From: Moritella sp. PE36
GTDB taxonomy: Bacteria; Pseudomonadota; Gammaproteobacteria; Enterobacterales; Moritellaceae
Assembly: GCF_000170855.1 (NCBI RefSeq)
Contig: NZ_ABCQ01000031.1
Location: 1-51,382, forward strand
Length of the DNA stretch: 51,382 nt
Reading direction: 5' to 3'
Part shown: in pieces, positions 28,901-36,786 of the stretch
How the letters are laid out: each line of letters opens with the position of its first letter
Numbering within the stretch: position 1 is the stretch's first letter
Notes under the pieces: model-generated
The model's input: the letters and a program-made list of their open reading frames with translations, nothing else
Told to the model about the DNA's origin: nothing
Databases searched by the model: none
Position numbers and translations under genes: made by a program

Positions 28901-30808
28901 ACTATTGGTTGTTGCAGTTGCAGTTAAATCAATTTCAGCAGTATCATTAACAGTAAACGCGGTATCATTCAGAACAGGGTTATTAAATAAACGATCAAAT
29001 TGATTCAGTTCGCCGTCCACTGCGTAGCAGTTAATCGCGCCACCCACTAACACCACGGCATCATCTTTACTCACACCATAGCGTTCCATATACTGCAATA
29101 CCTGAGCAGTTAAGGCTAATGTTTCAGGTATAATACTGGATGCAGTCGTTACTGTTGCTGGTGCTGCGCGTATAAGCAAAGACGCTAATAAATCATGCGC
29201 TAACGCCAGTGCCTCACTATCCTCATCACTACTGTGGTGTTCAATATAATTCTCTACTTGTGCAGCCAATGCGATCCACATAGGATCGACATTAACAGAT
29301 GCGAGGGCTTGTACTTGAGAAGATAATATAATTAAGGTGTCTAACGTTACAGGATCTAGACTTGTGCATTTATAATATCGAATTAGCTTACTTAAACGAA
29401 TAAAATCAGAGGCAGTTAAAGTCTGTATTGAACGAGTATGGGTATACGTTGTTGTCGTATAAGCATACGTTCCAGGGTTTTCAGGCCCTACAGTAACAGC
29501 TACATCTCTTGTTTGAGATTTCGATTGAAAATAGATCTCAACTATATTATTACCTCCATTATCACATGGAAAAAATGGGAAGTCTGGATTTGAATATAAA
29601 TTGCTATGTGCTGATACAAGCGCTGCGTCCGTTTCCCCAAGAGCCGTACATCTATAATTAAATTTGATCACATTTGCAGTATCACTTGGTAGTATGTTTA
29701 GCGTGGCTGAAGAGCCTGATTGCAGCTCCATCATAGTGCTATTACGTTTCAATTGACCATCAATGCAGCTAATAAATCCCGTTTGAGTGGGATCATTGAG
29801 ATATTTGGCACCATATTCTTGTGGGGGTACTTTAGGATCTTTCTCAGTAAGCCCAGACTCGAAACTATTAATACTTTTTCTAAACCCTGGATACGCTAAA
29901 AATTGATTTAACTCATCACGTGTGATCCCGGTTTTTTGGCAAAATACATCTGCTTTACTTAATTCATAAATATCACTTGTTCCAAAATGTTTAATGAGTT
30001 CATCATCACCATTACTAGAGGTCATTATAGGCGCTATCAATAAACCATATAATTCAGGTGACATCTGATTAGCAAATGCTAATTTTGTGTTCTCATTAAC
30101 AGTCGTTCCTGATGTCAAAGTATCACTCAACGTGACAACAATATCGCCATAACTCGAATCCTGAATTTGAAGTGTGTTATAAATCAAAGTATAAGCATGA
30201 TTATACGGCAGTTCAAAAGGATAGTATTTATCGCTCAGCGCTGACTTTACTTCTTCTGGTATCTTACCTTCTCTCGTACAAATCGTTTGAAGCAAAATAT
30301 CGTTCGCTAACGCTAATGTACTCATTTCAGTGTCTTGGTTACTTTGACTTAACGTGATCCTTTTCAGATCAGGACGGCGTTGATCAATATGGAAAACACT
30401 GTCATTTTTATGCAGTATTCTCGATTCTCGATATAATTCCGTTAAATAAGCCGCTGGTGAAAACATCGATGCCACAGAATCTTTTTTCACACGTGCATCA
30501 TCATCATGATCAAAACTTTCTCCAACCGCGCGATCATGGTAAACCGTTGTCGTTGACAACGCATTTTTCATGGCATGTTTAAGTTGAGGGTTTTTATGGG
30601 TGAAGACTTTGCGGCGACCCGCTTTTAATTGCGCAACATGGGTGGTTGCTTCTCGGTGTAAATCCTGAGAAAGATGCCACGTTAAAAAATGGTGTGTCTT
30701 TTTTCTAAATAAGCGAAAGCTCATGTTGGCGATATCAGCGATTGAATGCAATCCGATCTCATTCAATTCCGTTTCATATTGGTGGTATAAAACACAATGG
30801 TTAATCAT
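22925..30808 (-). CDS. tcdA: Tc toxin component A (TcdA-like pentameric translocation subunit)
   Basis: Forms the bell-shaped pentamer that binds the target cell, inserts a needle-like channel and injects the TcC effector. The 2627-residue protein has the VRP1 region (SVASMFSPAAYLTELYRESR, about 115-134), a long alpha-helical shell, the linker-adjacent KRYSTWAGVSQLVYFPENYI, and THGDERWFK-like IHGDERWFKFY. The channel helices are coiled-coil-like (KALQLQIDQQRLQMEQTQAQ), and the TcB-binding end contains RIKQMSVSLPALIGPYQDVQ. The order matches Photorhabdus TcdA along the full length. The ATG at 30808 has AGGGG 5 bases upstream; an in-frame TTG at 30847 is less likely. First gene of the Tc operon, so its promoter should be near 30809-30960. 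Confidence 0.96.
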   Translation of the reverse strand: MINHCVLYHQYETELNEIGLHSIADIANMSFRLFRKKTHHFLTWHLSQDLHREATTHVAQLKAGRRKVFTHKNPQLKHAMKNALSTTTVYHDRAVGESFDHDDDARVKKDSVASMFSPAAYLTELYRESRILHKNDSVFHIDQRRPDLKRITLSQSNQDTEMSTLALANDILLQTICTREGKIPEEVKSALSDKYYPFELPYNHAYTLIYNTLQIQDSSYGDIVVTLSDTLTSGTTVNENTKLAFANQMSPELYGLLIAPIMTSSNGDDELIKHFGTSDIYELSKADVFCQKTGITRDELNQFLAYPGFRKSINSFESGLTEKDPKVPPQEYGAKYLNDPTQTGFISCIDGQLKRNSTMMELQSGSSATLNILPSDTANVIKFNYRCTALGETDAALVSAHSNLYSNPDFPFFPCDNGGNNIVEIYFQSKSQTRDVAVTVGPENPGTYAYTTTTYTHTRSIQTLTASDFIRLSKLIRYYKCTSLDPVTLDTLIILSSQVQALASVNVDPMWIALAAQVENYIEHHSSDEDSEALALAHDLLASLLIRAAPATVTTASSIIPETLALTAQVLQYMERYGVSKDDAVVLVGGAINCYAVDGELNQFDRLFNNPVLNDTAFTVNDTAEIDLTATATTNSHERAVLKRALGVDDVGLSILGSLVIDSGSKFTQSLDNISALYRVGLWAKLHDLDAGALQCLLNLNGKAHSDITGNAAALVACVEAVHQTCQWINEQDMALDVLDAMTTTTYSDTLIPPIERFVYDVYGSIKTPNPLWATYAHSAVTDQMKVVAPHILSAFGLADMETAIALQVWIEQIAGQLKLPFSNIQGFCQSVTEYCGDPSLETEASKIAKFCQALGQLALIIKSWSLSTVELQLVIDHAKLESGSTALAPTLATLQLLSDLKAVQRRAGEQTDKLFTLLLSGTLTTSALADILTIPEPEIANISTYIGATGGYDLAQITQCLSWLAVSAELGVSAQAVGELLMLNDNDTACEKWTHSANSMLAGVKPQQRGSLNAILDETLSTALCAYFISGNFLARSNKFTSRNDIYSYLLIDNQVSSDVMTSCIAEAIASVQLYITRCLQNIETIEPVAPKTVDDILSRPFFNDWDTYNKRYSTWAGVSQLVYFPENYIEPDLRYNQTRLQRALSDELSQGQLNTDLIDEAYRNYLDGFEEIANLETLSAYHNETDLKAGITYFIGRSRAKPYRYYWRQLDHTDRDELGEYPASSWSEWEEISCPINAASKQVRPIIFNSRLYIGWTECTTKAKPDVPGLFKDEIEIKKPDVIKQYSLHLSYRKINGTWSPASSFDLPFNKPTEKYSPPDYNAGYDYSVSYVHFSYDQLEDAIIALYYKPETTTVLDVGVRINHELILSEVDKTKFDAYISYMTHTVNKNTDENKVILPIVGKSFTIENIFDPLDTASLPGDIALSTVKFEQSIDNTHFPAMCQYNVEMSGIITSLNGANTIDFEITQVSNHGGLHSMVVVAEVIKQEIQDYNIVVDMKLTITYDNTFCRDAFLDVFLSDKDGSPYDGELVAEGHLDGNNHLPNTIDLKGITFPFLTHGESQKILHFDFYVENDGYKEDWGGYVTIVPKCANYTLILGEKKQNILIGSADEIDISLIVAKDMVIPSGGTNIGIPLQLLQNGNSLLDSAYRFNVIPDTGQNSIPEHTYQIVNCTNGAAYLEATNHPKRIRLNTLFAKELIHRADKGIDQVLSWDTQQLLEPTLGKGFYTKIILNAYNSNIHGDERWFKFYYAEFYSSTDEFLCYEGMLSDEETTVILFFPYPDSLGGWIHNTDTDSSSDPDTDTTLQKAYLEVEFAKHKSTAKAQESIMFMFHYDANIDPIYRGDEIDGISDVQVVAPIHVEPLDFNGASQAPQDLMDFNGANGLYFWELCYYTPMLVTNKLLQSQNFEEAEKWLKYVFNVGGYEDDRNRYWNARPLAEDTAWNENTNGSITDPDKVAQTDPMHYKVATWMTMLDLLIARGDMAYRKLERDTLAEAKMWYVLALKLMGPQPDIPSDANWYDIPLSEAAKQTKPTVAEQEGTKQVLSDSEKSIAEQVRTANSLKGVFLPCENEKLNEYWQTLDMRLFNLRHNLTIDGQALNLPLFAEPIDPKVLQYAAANGSAGRSSGNHGEASIQRFPMLLESARGLVGQLMDFGRALAGAIERKESETLNTLLQTQAKALHDYGLQILQQNLLSLDQDEVATQLDAEQQKATFDRMSSYYNENVTDNEMRSLRLRTSASSTLALKKGFEMVAAGLDVIPNIYGMAVGGGKYGALVSAAASALDITSTTQSIIADSLEQKEVWKRRRDEWKAEQEAAERGMRIADTRLENINIQKKALQLQIDQQRLQMEQTQAQLDLLQARFSNDALYSWMQGRLSTFYYQFYDLTASRCYKAETGYQWETQYKDTFIQPGVWDSNYSGLLCGEQLMLNLTQMESKYLDWYSSALEIRRTVSVANEFPGESGSFNGAVNDRLDKNDESGNPGWTNITCNLHKLVIAIDLNALAIHDDYPDTTGTRRIKQMSVSLPALIGPYQDVQAILQYKESGGNPIHNSLKSIALSHGMNDSGMFQLNFHDSDYLPFEGLELTSAFTLTFPNAIAEDDSKGQQAALLRTLSDIILHVNYTIRE

Positions 30809-31457
30809 AAAAACCCCTGTAAATATGTTAATATATTGTTTCGACAACGAGTGAGGTTACACTAAAATAGTATGTTAAACAATACATTACACATTGTTAC
30901 TTTAACGGATGATGTACGTATCACATAGGTTGATAAATATTAACGAAGAGGATAAATGACGAAGTCGCAGACCATTAAATGGCTCCACCTATTGGCTATA
31001 GAATGAGCTTTTATCAAGTAACAGGCGACAAGCCCAATGACTTAGCAAAAACAATGTGGGCATTAACAATCTTGAAACTGCTAACAGGGATGTAAACAGT
31101 CTTTGCGGTTTGAGAGCCGTCTTGAAATCTGTGTTAATCGTTTGCGGACTTATGGTTGTCGGAGTTGTTTTTGACATTAACGGTCATGACTCAGCTGGAG
31201 TTATCAAACTCTGATTTTATTTTTTATTAGTCATGCACCCTTATCAACCTAACGGTATGGATGTACAGCGGTGAGCCTGATCACGTCCATTTAATGCTTG
31301 ATACACCCCAGCGTCACGCCTGCAAAGCTTATAAACAGTCTCAAGACGGTTAGCAGTCGGCTAATAAGAAAGGCTTTGCCTTGCTCGCTATCCATCACCC
31401 ACCAAACCATGTTCGCTTAAACTCAATGGCTATGGTCGAAGAATTCCGCTGAATATG
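30809..31457. other. Spacer upstream of the Tc locus with transposase debris
   Basis: About 650 bases without an intact gene. The part near 31261-31450 (+) is a degraded TnpA. The 30960-31240 part has short open frames on both strands (for example 30989-31177 on the minus strand) without ribosome-binding sites or recognisable products. The Tc promoter is expected close to 30809, but I could not pick a convincing -35/-10 pair. Confidence 0.6.
31252..31450 (+). pseudogene. IS200/IS605 TnpA (Y1 HUH transposase) remnant
   Basis: The plus strand reads WMYSGEPDHVHLMLDTP, carrying the HUH pair HVH. After a one-base shift in a C run at 31306-31309 it continues SVTPAKLINSLKTVSSRLIR to about 31375. 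DHVHL followed by NSLKTVSSRLIRK is the signature of the TnpA family. Further decay follows, with a possible WSK of the WSRSY motif near 31430. The first third and the catalytic Tyr region are absent or unreadable, so it is inactive. Confidence 0.8.
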
Positions 31458-31781
31458 TTAAATATGCTGACTTAGCAGAGTAGTTAGCTGAGTTTTACTC
31501 AATACTCCCACTGTTGACGACAAAATTTCGCCATCTTTAAACAACATCATTGCAGGAAGAGCACGGATGCCATATTTGGCCGCGATTTGGGGACTCGTAT
31601 CAATATTCAGTTTTCCAATTTTCACTTTACCGCTATACGCAAAAGCTATTTCTTCCAACACAGGGCCTACCCTTAAACAAGGAGCACACCAAGACGCCCA
31701 ATATTCAACTGATACCGGTTGGCTGCCAGTTATTAACTCCGCTTCAAAGTTGTCATCCCTCAATTCCACTATTTTGTTCAT
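31458..31781 (-). CDS. Thioredoxin family protein
   Basis: A 107-residue thioredoxin fold with the active site WASWCAPC near residue 28, the cis-proline RALPAMMLF, and VEYWASWC after strand 1. The active site is CAPC rather than the CGPC of the main thioredoxin, and it lacks the N-terminal zinc domain of thioredoxin 2. It is likely a cytoplasmic disulfide reductase of accessory type. The ATG at 31781 has GGAG 8 bases upstream; a longer frame begins at 31802. Confidence 0.9.
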   Translation of the reverse strand: MNKIVELRDDNFEAELITGSQPVSVEYWASWCAPCLRVGPVLEEIAFAYSGKVKIGKLNIDTSPQIAAKYGIRALPAMMLFKDGEILSSTVGVLSKTQLTTLLSQHI

Positions 31782-32068
31782 CAAAAGTTCTCCATAATTC
31801 ATATTTATTCAACGGGCATTAATCTAAGCTCTTGTTCATAAATATAAATTAAAAAGGAAAACTTCAGTTTATGATGACAAAAGTTATATCATTTTAGTTT
31901 CACATACTTCAACTTCGAAAAATAATGCTTTTCATCATCACACTACACCTCTTTAATCATCAAACTAAAAACTGAATAAATCTGAAAATAAATCAAGATT
32001 AAGGCAAAAGCATTAGCCGATGTGTGCCAGCATTGCGAACTATATTTCCCTCATGGAAAGTATACGGC

Positions 32069-32812
32069 TTACACTTTCCGTCCAGTTGTTAAAGAATGAA
32101 CCCAATCCATCCTGTCTCTTTTCTCACACTCTTTAACAGCTAAGGCTACATCATAAGGCACTTTAATATGTAGAACACTCCAATTACCTCCCGTTTTCTC
32201 AACGATCGAATACGATGCCATAGCGTTAAAGTTTTCCATTGAATGAACAATAGGTTCATCATCTGTATATGCTTGCAAACCAACACTGCCGGGGTTTACG
32301 ATAATTTGTCCTGTTGTTAAAGTCACGGCTCTAGGGGTGTGGGTATGACCACAGCAGATAAGCTTGGAGCCTTGCCCATTTAACAGTGTTATAATCTCGC
32401 TATCACTACGCAGGCAAGCATATCCAAGCTCAACATTTTCTAATAAATAGACTAAATCATTATCAGGCGTACCGTGGCACAAATAAACATCATCGTTTAA
32501 TTGAACGTCAAACGGTAAGGATTTCATCCAGCGAATAGGCTCTGCACCAAGATCATCAATGATAAATTTCATTGTTGAATTAGAATCAATTTCTGCTTTT
32601 GTGGCTTCGAATATTTGACGATCTTGATTACCACAAATAGTAACTATTTCATGTTGCATTAAAAGATCAAAAGTCGCCTTTGGTGCAATAGGCCCATAAA
32701 GAATATCGCCAAGATTGACCATTAAATCTACCGAATGCTCTTTTGCATCAGCAATAACGGCTTCCAATGCAAACACATTACTGTGAATGTCTGATAATAC
32801 AGCAATTTTCAT
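32069..32812 (-). CDS. Calcineurin-like metallophosphoesterase (YfcE/MJ0936-like)
   Basis: A 247-residue dimetal phosphoesterase with all five motifs: SDIHSN (residue about 7), NLGDILYGP, CGNQDR, CGHTHTPR and VNPGSVG. The Asp/His/Asn set for two metal ions is complete. Family members hydrolyse phosphodiesters in vitro; the natural substrate is unknown. GAGG precedes the ATG at 32812. No transmembrane or signal segment, so cytoplasmic. Confidence 0.88.
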   Translation of the reverse strand: MKIAVLSDIHSNVFALEAVIADAKEHSVDLMVNLGDILYGPIAPKATFDLLMQHEIVTICGNQDRQIFEATKAEIDSNSTMKFIIDDLGAEPIRWMKSLPFDVQLNDDVYLCHGTPDNDLVYLLENVELGYACLRSDSEIITLLNGQGSKLICCGHTHTPRAVTLTTGQIIVNPGSVGLQAYTDDEPIVHSMENFNAMASYSIVEKTGGNWSVLHIKVPYDVALAVKECEKRDRMDWVHSLTTGRKV

Positions 32813-32884
32813 GATGTCCTCTTAGGATATAACGCTGAGTTCAGTAAATGATTAAGTAGGTTAGTTAAAATAATATTGGTATCG

Positions 32885-33272
32885 TTAAGCCAACGTTTTT
32901 GCAACTAACGCTGAATCTAAATATGCTCGAACCCGTACTATTTTATTATTCTCAAATTCACAAACCCAACAATAGCGATTATGAAACTCAGCTCCTTTTT
33001 TAGTTATTGAATTTGCGACCAATTCAACAGATGCGGAGCGCCCATCGGTTATACAAGAAAGTAATTTTAACGATAGAGATGACTCTAATACTTCATTTAA
33101 TTTTGAGATGGTTCCAGTAATGAAGTCTTGTTTTGATGTATAAACGCCCTGCAAGCGGATGAGTACCCGTTACTTCCCAAACAACATCATCACTCACATG
33201 TTCAAAAAAAACTTGAGGATTACCGTTTTCCAAATGCGAAAATATTTCAATTATCCATGCTTGATCAATCAT
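32885..33272 (-). pseudogene. NTF2-like/SnoaL family protein, frameshifted
   Basis: The start ATG at 33272 has GGAGAG 4 bases upstream and reads MIDQAWIIEIFSHLENG and then DDVVWEVTGTHPLAG. At about 33158, near GGGC, the frame breaks, and the protein continues in the next frame as VYTSKQDFITGTISKL to the stop at 32885. Together they give the full ~128-residue alpha+beta cone fold typical of this family (ketosteroid-isomerase-like). One extra base explains the break. It could be a real mutation or a sequence error. Confidence 0.75.
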
Positions 33273-33295
33273 TATTCTCTCCGTGTAATATTGTT

Positions 33296-34021
33296 TTACT
33301 TTACCGCTACGATTGTTTGAAATCCGTTACTGTTACTTGATTCTTCGAGTTTAAACCCAATACTTAAAAGCTGGTTTTCAACCCACTCTACAGATAACCT
33401 AATTTTGCGATAACAGCTTTTATTCAGTGCCCATTTTCCATGTGTTTTTATGTAAACAATGTCATGGATCTTAACCGTTGTGGGCTCATATTCTAAAAAA
33501 CAGGTAAAGATGATATTTTCATCACTTCTCACAGGGATAAATCTATCCGTATCTTTAAGTTCAGTCGATAAGTCACGAAAAGTTAAAATCAACTTCCCAC
33601 CATCCTCAAGTGAATTGAATGAATCTTGAAATATTTTTAAGGCATCATCTTTCGATTTTAGGTGCGTAATCGTATCCGTCATGCAAACTATCAATTCACA
33701 GCTAGCACTGACATGATCTTTGAAATTCAAAATATCATCATTAATGGTAATGATCGGTTGGTTATTAGAATTAGACTTCAGCTCATTCAATAATTTTTGG
33801 CTAAGATCTATTGCTGTTACATTAAAACCGAGCTCAGCCAAAGGGATCGATTGAAAGCCAGAACCAGCCCCTAAATCAACAGCGATATCAGAGGATGAGG
33901 GAGTAATATTTCTACTTTTAAAGAACTCAACATTATTGCTTTTAGCTTCATCAAACCCACCCATTAACCATGTATATACATCAGATAATAAACTTTCATA
34001 ATGCTCTTCAACAGTAACCAT
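33296..34021 (-). CDS. Class I SAM-dependent methyltransferase
   Basis: A 241-residue methyltransferase with motif I VDLGAGSGFQSIPLAELG (about residues 48-65), VTAIDLS, the central CMTDTITHL and the post-motif LEDGGKLILTFRD. The substrate is unknown. AGGAG lies 8 bases before the ATG at 34021. The frameshifted NTF2-like gene follows 23 bases downstream, so the pair probably formed one unit. Confidence 0.85.
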   Translation of the reverse strand: MVTVEEHYESLLSDVYTWLMGGFDEAKSNNVEFFKSRNITPSSSDIAVDLGAGSGFQSIPLAELGFNVTAIDLSQKLLNELKSNSNNQPIITINDDILNFKDHVSASCELIVCMTDTITHLKSKDDALKIFQDSFNSLEDGGKLILTFRDLSTELKDTDRFIPVRSDENIIFTCFLEYEPTTVKIHDIVYIKTHGKWALNKSCYRKIRLSVEWVENQLLSIGFKLEESSNSNGFQTIVAVK

Positions 34022-34187
34022 TAATACTACTCCTGTGGTGTTTTTACCTCGCTATAACTAGTAGCGAAGTTTAAGACCTAACCTAAAGATGCCATTAAGC
34101 CTGACTTAAGCCCTTCGTAGAGGAACAAATTGATATGCAAAAATACAATAAATGACGCTTATCTTACGCCTAATACTTCACCATAAT

Positions 34188-35021
34188 TCATTTGTTATGT
34201 TCAACTTTAACCCCGAAAAAATGCTCTGCAGTTGGGAAGTCGCCGCCTCTAACCTCTCTTTCGTACTCAGCAAAAACCTCTTTGATTGTGATACTTAAAT
34301 CAATGTATTTCTTCGCAAATTTTGGAGTGTAGTCAGAAAACAAACCCAGAATATCCTCTGTAACTAGCACTTGACCGTCGCATTCAGGTGAAGCACCAAT
34401 TCCTATCGTTGGAATTTTAATTGCATTGGTTACTCTTTTCGCTGCATTTTCAAATACACCTTCCACAAGTAATGAGAAAGCACCGGCATTTTCAAACTCT
34501 TTTGCTTCTTGCACAAGCAGATTTGCAGCTGCATCATCTCGACCCTGAGCCTTAAAACCACCCAGAGTATTTGCATGCTGTGGTCGTAACCCAATATGAG
34601 GCATAACAGGAATACCTCGTTTTACAAGAAACTGAACGGTTTCAACCATTTCTAATCCACCTTCAATCTTTATTGCCTGTGCTCCTGTCTCGATTAAAAC
34701 TTTTGATGCATTTCTATAAGCGATTTCTTTAGACTCTTGGTAAGTAGCAAATGGCATATCGATCACCACGCATGCTCGCTCAGCACCTCTTACAACCGCA
34801 GCCCCATGAGCAATCATCATATCCAAAGTAACAGGTAAAGTTGAATCGAAACCATATGCCACCATACCTGTAGAATCACCTACGATAATCAAGTCAACAA
34901 ATTGATCCATCATTTGAGCCATAGGCTTTGTGTATGCAGTAAGAGACACGATACTTCCCTTACCTTTCATACTCTGGATCTTGGTTGTCGTTATTTTATT
35001 ATTTGAAGTATGGGTACTCAT
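34188..35021 (-). CDS. panB: 3-methyl-2-oxobutanoate hydroxymethyltransferase (PanB), unlinked copy
   Basis: Adds a hydroxymethyl group from methylene-tetrahydrofolate to alpha-ketoisovalerate, the first committed step of pantothenate synthesis. The 277-residue protein has VGDSTGM and STLPVTLDMM (Mg binding), AIKIEGG, PHIGLRPQ, LLVEGVFE with the catalytic Glu, and PTIGIGASPECDGQVLV, in the usual order. AAGGAG lies 5 bases before the ATG. There is no panC or panD beside it, unlike the normal panBC operon, and its neighbours are accessory genes. This may be a second, acquired copy (inference). Confidence 0.92.
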   Translation of the reverse strand: MSTHTSNNKITTTKIQSMKGKGSIVSLTAYTKPMAQMMDQFVDLIIVGDSTGMVAYGFDSTLPVTLDMMIAHGAAVVRGAERACVVIDMPFATYQESKEIAYRNASKVLIETGAQAIKIEGGLEMVETVQFLVKRGIPVMPHIGLRPQHANTLGGFKAQGRDDAAANLLVQEAKEFENAGAFSLLVEGVFENAAKRVTNAIKIPTIGIGASPECDGQVLVTEDILGLFSDYTPKFAKKYIDLSITIKEVFAEYEREVRGGDFPTAEHFFGVKVEHNK

Positions 35022-35422
35022 GAAAACTCCTTTTCCACGTTTAATTATTTTGAATTATCTCAGGACATAAGTGTCCGAACTGCCTTGCTCGACTTCCATT
35101 AGGCGTATCATTTCCCGTATAACTTGTAATACTTCGCCAGCAATTTAAAGAACTAAAAATCACTGTATATACTTATATTACAGTGAGTTAACATAAATAA
35201 AATGTCAATTAGACATTGTCGACACCGCTTGTAACAGAATAATATTGTTGATATAGGTAGTTAAAAGTCGATTAATCTTCATTTCCGCAGTAAATAAGCC
35301 AGAAATAATAAAAATATCAGAACGATTACCGGTAATGCGAATGAAGTAAGAATGAAAATTGGATTCTATGTCGAAAGGAAAATAAACATGTAATATATTC
35401 GAAGATACGTCGACTTAATTAG
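35022..35422. other. Spacer upstream of panB with two small palindromes
   Basis: About 400 bases without a gene. Two operator-like inverted repeats occur: 35161-35166 with 35180-35185 (6 bp, 13-nt gap) and 35201-35206 with 35212-35217 (6 bp, 5-nt gap). They lie 140-200 bases upstream of the panB start. No regulator is known. Nothing else is recognised. Confidence 0.4.
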
Positions 35423-35827
35423 CTACTTAGTTAGCTGCAACAAATCCCATTTTGTACCATATAAGTCTTTAAATACTACAACCGTACCGTACGCTTCGGA
35501 GCGGGGTTCTTCAGTAAACTCAACGCCCTGATTTTTCATGAATTCATAATCACGCCGAAAATCATTCGTTTGTAGAAATAAGAAGACACGACCACCTGTT
35601 TGATTACCAACAGATTGTTGCTGTTCTTCATTACTCGCTTGAGCCAATAATAAATTAGTTCCAGTCGAGTTAGGAGGACAAATCTGAACCCAACGTTTCC
35701 CACCACCTAAATCAGTATCTTCCACAAGCTCGAATTGCAGTTTCTTGGTATAAAACTCAATAGCGTCATCGTAGTTTTCAACAACTAACGCTACATTTCC
35801 GATTCGTTGTTCGATAACCTTACTCAT
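35423..35827 (-). CDS. VOC (glyoxalase/bleomycin resistance) family protein
   Basis: A 134-residue vicinal-oxygen-chelate protein made of two beta-alpha-beta-beta-beta units: NVALVVENYDDAIEFYTKKL and, in the second unit, GTVVVFKDLYGTKWDLLQL. The metal-ligand positions are only partly readable, so it may be an enzyme or a drug-binding protein. A GAGTGAG ribosome-binding site precedes the ATG at 35827. Confidence 0.85.
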   Translation of the reverse strand: MSKVIEQRIGNVALVVENYDDAIEFYTKKLQFELVEDTDLGGGKRWVQICPPNSTGTNLLLAQASNEEQQQSVGNQTGGRVFLFLQTNDFRRDYEFMKNQGVEFTEEPRSEAYGTVVVFKDLYGTKWDLLQLTK

Positions 35828-35903
35828 TTAAAACTCACTCTGGTTTAAAACCTGAATTTTATCCTACCTGAATACAAAACTCAGTACGTATTTTTATGTT
35901 TTG

Positions 35904-36701
35904 CTAACCTAATTTTCTAGCGATGACTAAACCATGATTACTTGACCCTAACAGAGACGGTTCATCACATGTTTTTAGATGATAGCTTAGCCATGTTTGA
36001 TATTGTTCTGGGGTAAAGTTATTAACCCCTGACGAGATATATCGATTAAAACCATCAGTCGCTACATGGCGTAATTGAGTAAAACCATGTGCACTTACCA
36101 ACTCTTCGACTTCAACTGGAGTGGCAAAGTAGCCCACGTTAAAAAAACTATCAGCGAGCTGACTTGGGACCAAGCCTGATTCTAGGAGCGTGGAGAGAAT
36201 CTCTGGTGTAATCAGCTTAGGAAATTGCTGAGCAAACATACCAGCAATAAAATAACGCGAGATGTAAGCAACAGCTAACACCCCATTCGGCTTTAGGATT
36301 CGATAAGCCTCAGAGATTGCTTGGTCGCGCTGTTCTTGAGTCTGTAAGTGATAGAGAGGCCCTAGAATAACGCAAAGATCATGTGAATTACTTTCAATAA
36401 ACGGAACTGAGCAAGCATTACCTTCATGAATTGAAAGTGTTAAACCTTGTTCTTCAGCTTTACGCTTCAGAATGTTGACTTGATCAGGTACCAGTTCGAT
36501 CGCAGTTGTATCACAAGCCATTTTCGCAAAGTGGAGAGAATAACGTCCGGTTGCAGCACCGAGTTCAATGACTTTTACGTTTGGAACAAGATACGCTTTC
36601 AAGGCATCCATTGTGGTATCAAATTCCATTTGAGCAATGTACTGCCGAGTGAGACGGCTATCTTCATTAGCGCCTGTATATTGATCTATTAATTCTTGCA
36701 T
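35904..36701 (-). CDS. Class I SAM-dependent methyltransferase
   Basis: A 265-residue methyltransferase with motif I VIELGAATGRYSLHFAK (about 47-63), the acidic residue of TTAIELVPDQ, LCVILGPLYHLQ and EAYRILKPNGVLAVAYISRY. The C-terminal helical part may cap the substrate site. The substrate is unknown. I chose the ATG at 36701 (AAGGA, about 7 bases) over an in-frame start at 36731. The GNAT gene lies 85 bases upstream. Confidence 0.85.
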   Translation of the reverse strand: MQELIDQYTGANEDSRLTRQYIAQMEFDTTMDALKAYLVPNVKVIELGAATGRYSLHFAKMACDTTAIELVPDQVNILKRKAEEQGLTLSIHEGNACSVPFIESNSHDLCVILGPLYHLQTQEQRDQAISEAYRILKPNGVLAVAYISRYFIAGMFAQQFPKLITPEILSTLLESGLVPSQLADSFFNVGYFATPVEVEELVSAHGFTQLRHVATDGFNRYISSGVNNFTPEQYQTWLSYHLKTCDEPSLLGSSNHGLVIARKLG

Positions 36702-36786
36702 GATACTTCCTTTTACAAGATTCGTTAACACAGCCCAACAACCAAAAGTCAGCTAGATGTCGCTTATTAACCCTTTTCTGAATCGA

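Noticed and set aside
30989-31177. 62-codon frame upstream of the Tc locus
   Set aside because: No ribosome-binding site, no recognised domain, lies in transposase debris; the opposite strand is equally open.
35161-35185. LexA box (CTGT...ACAG)
   Set aside because: The spacing is 13 bases, not the 8 required for LexA.
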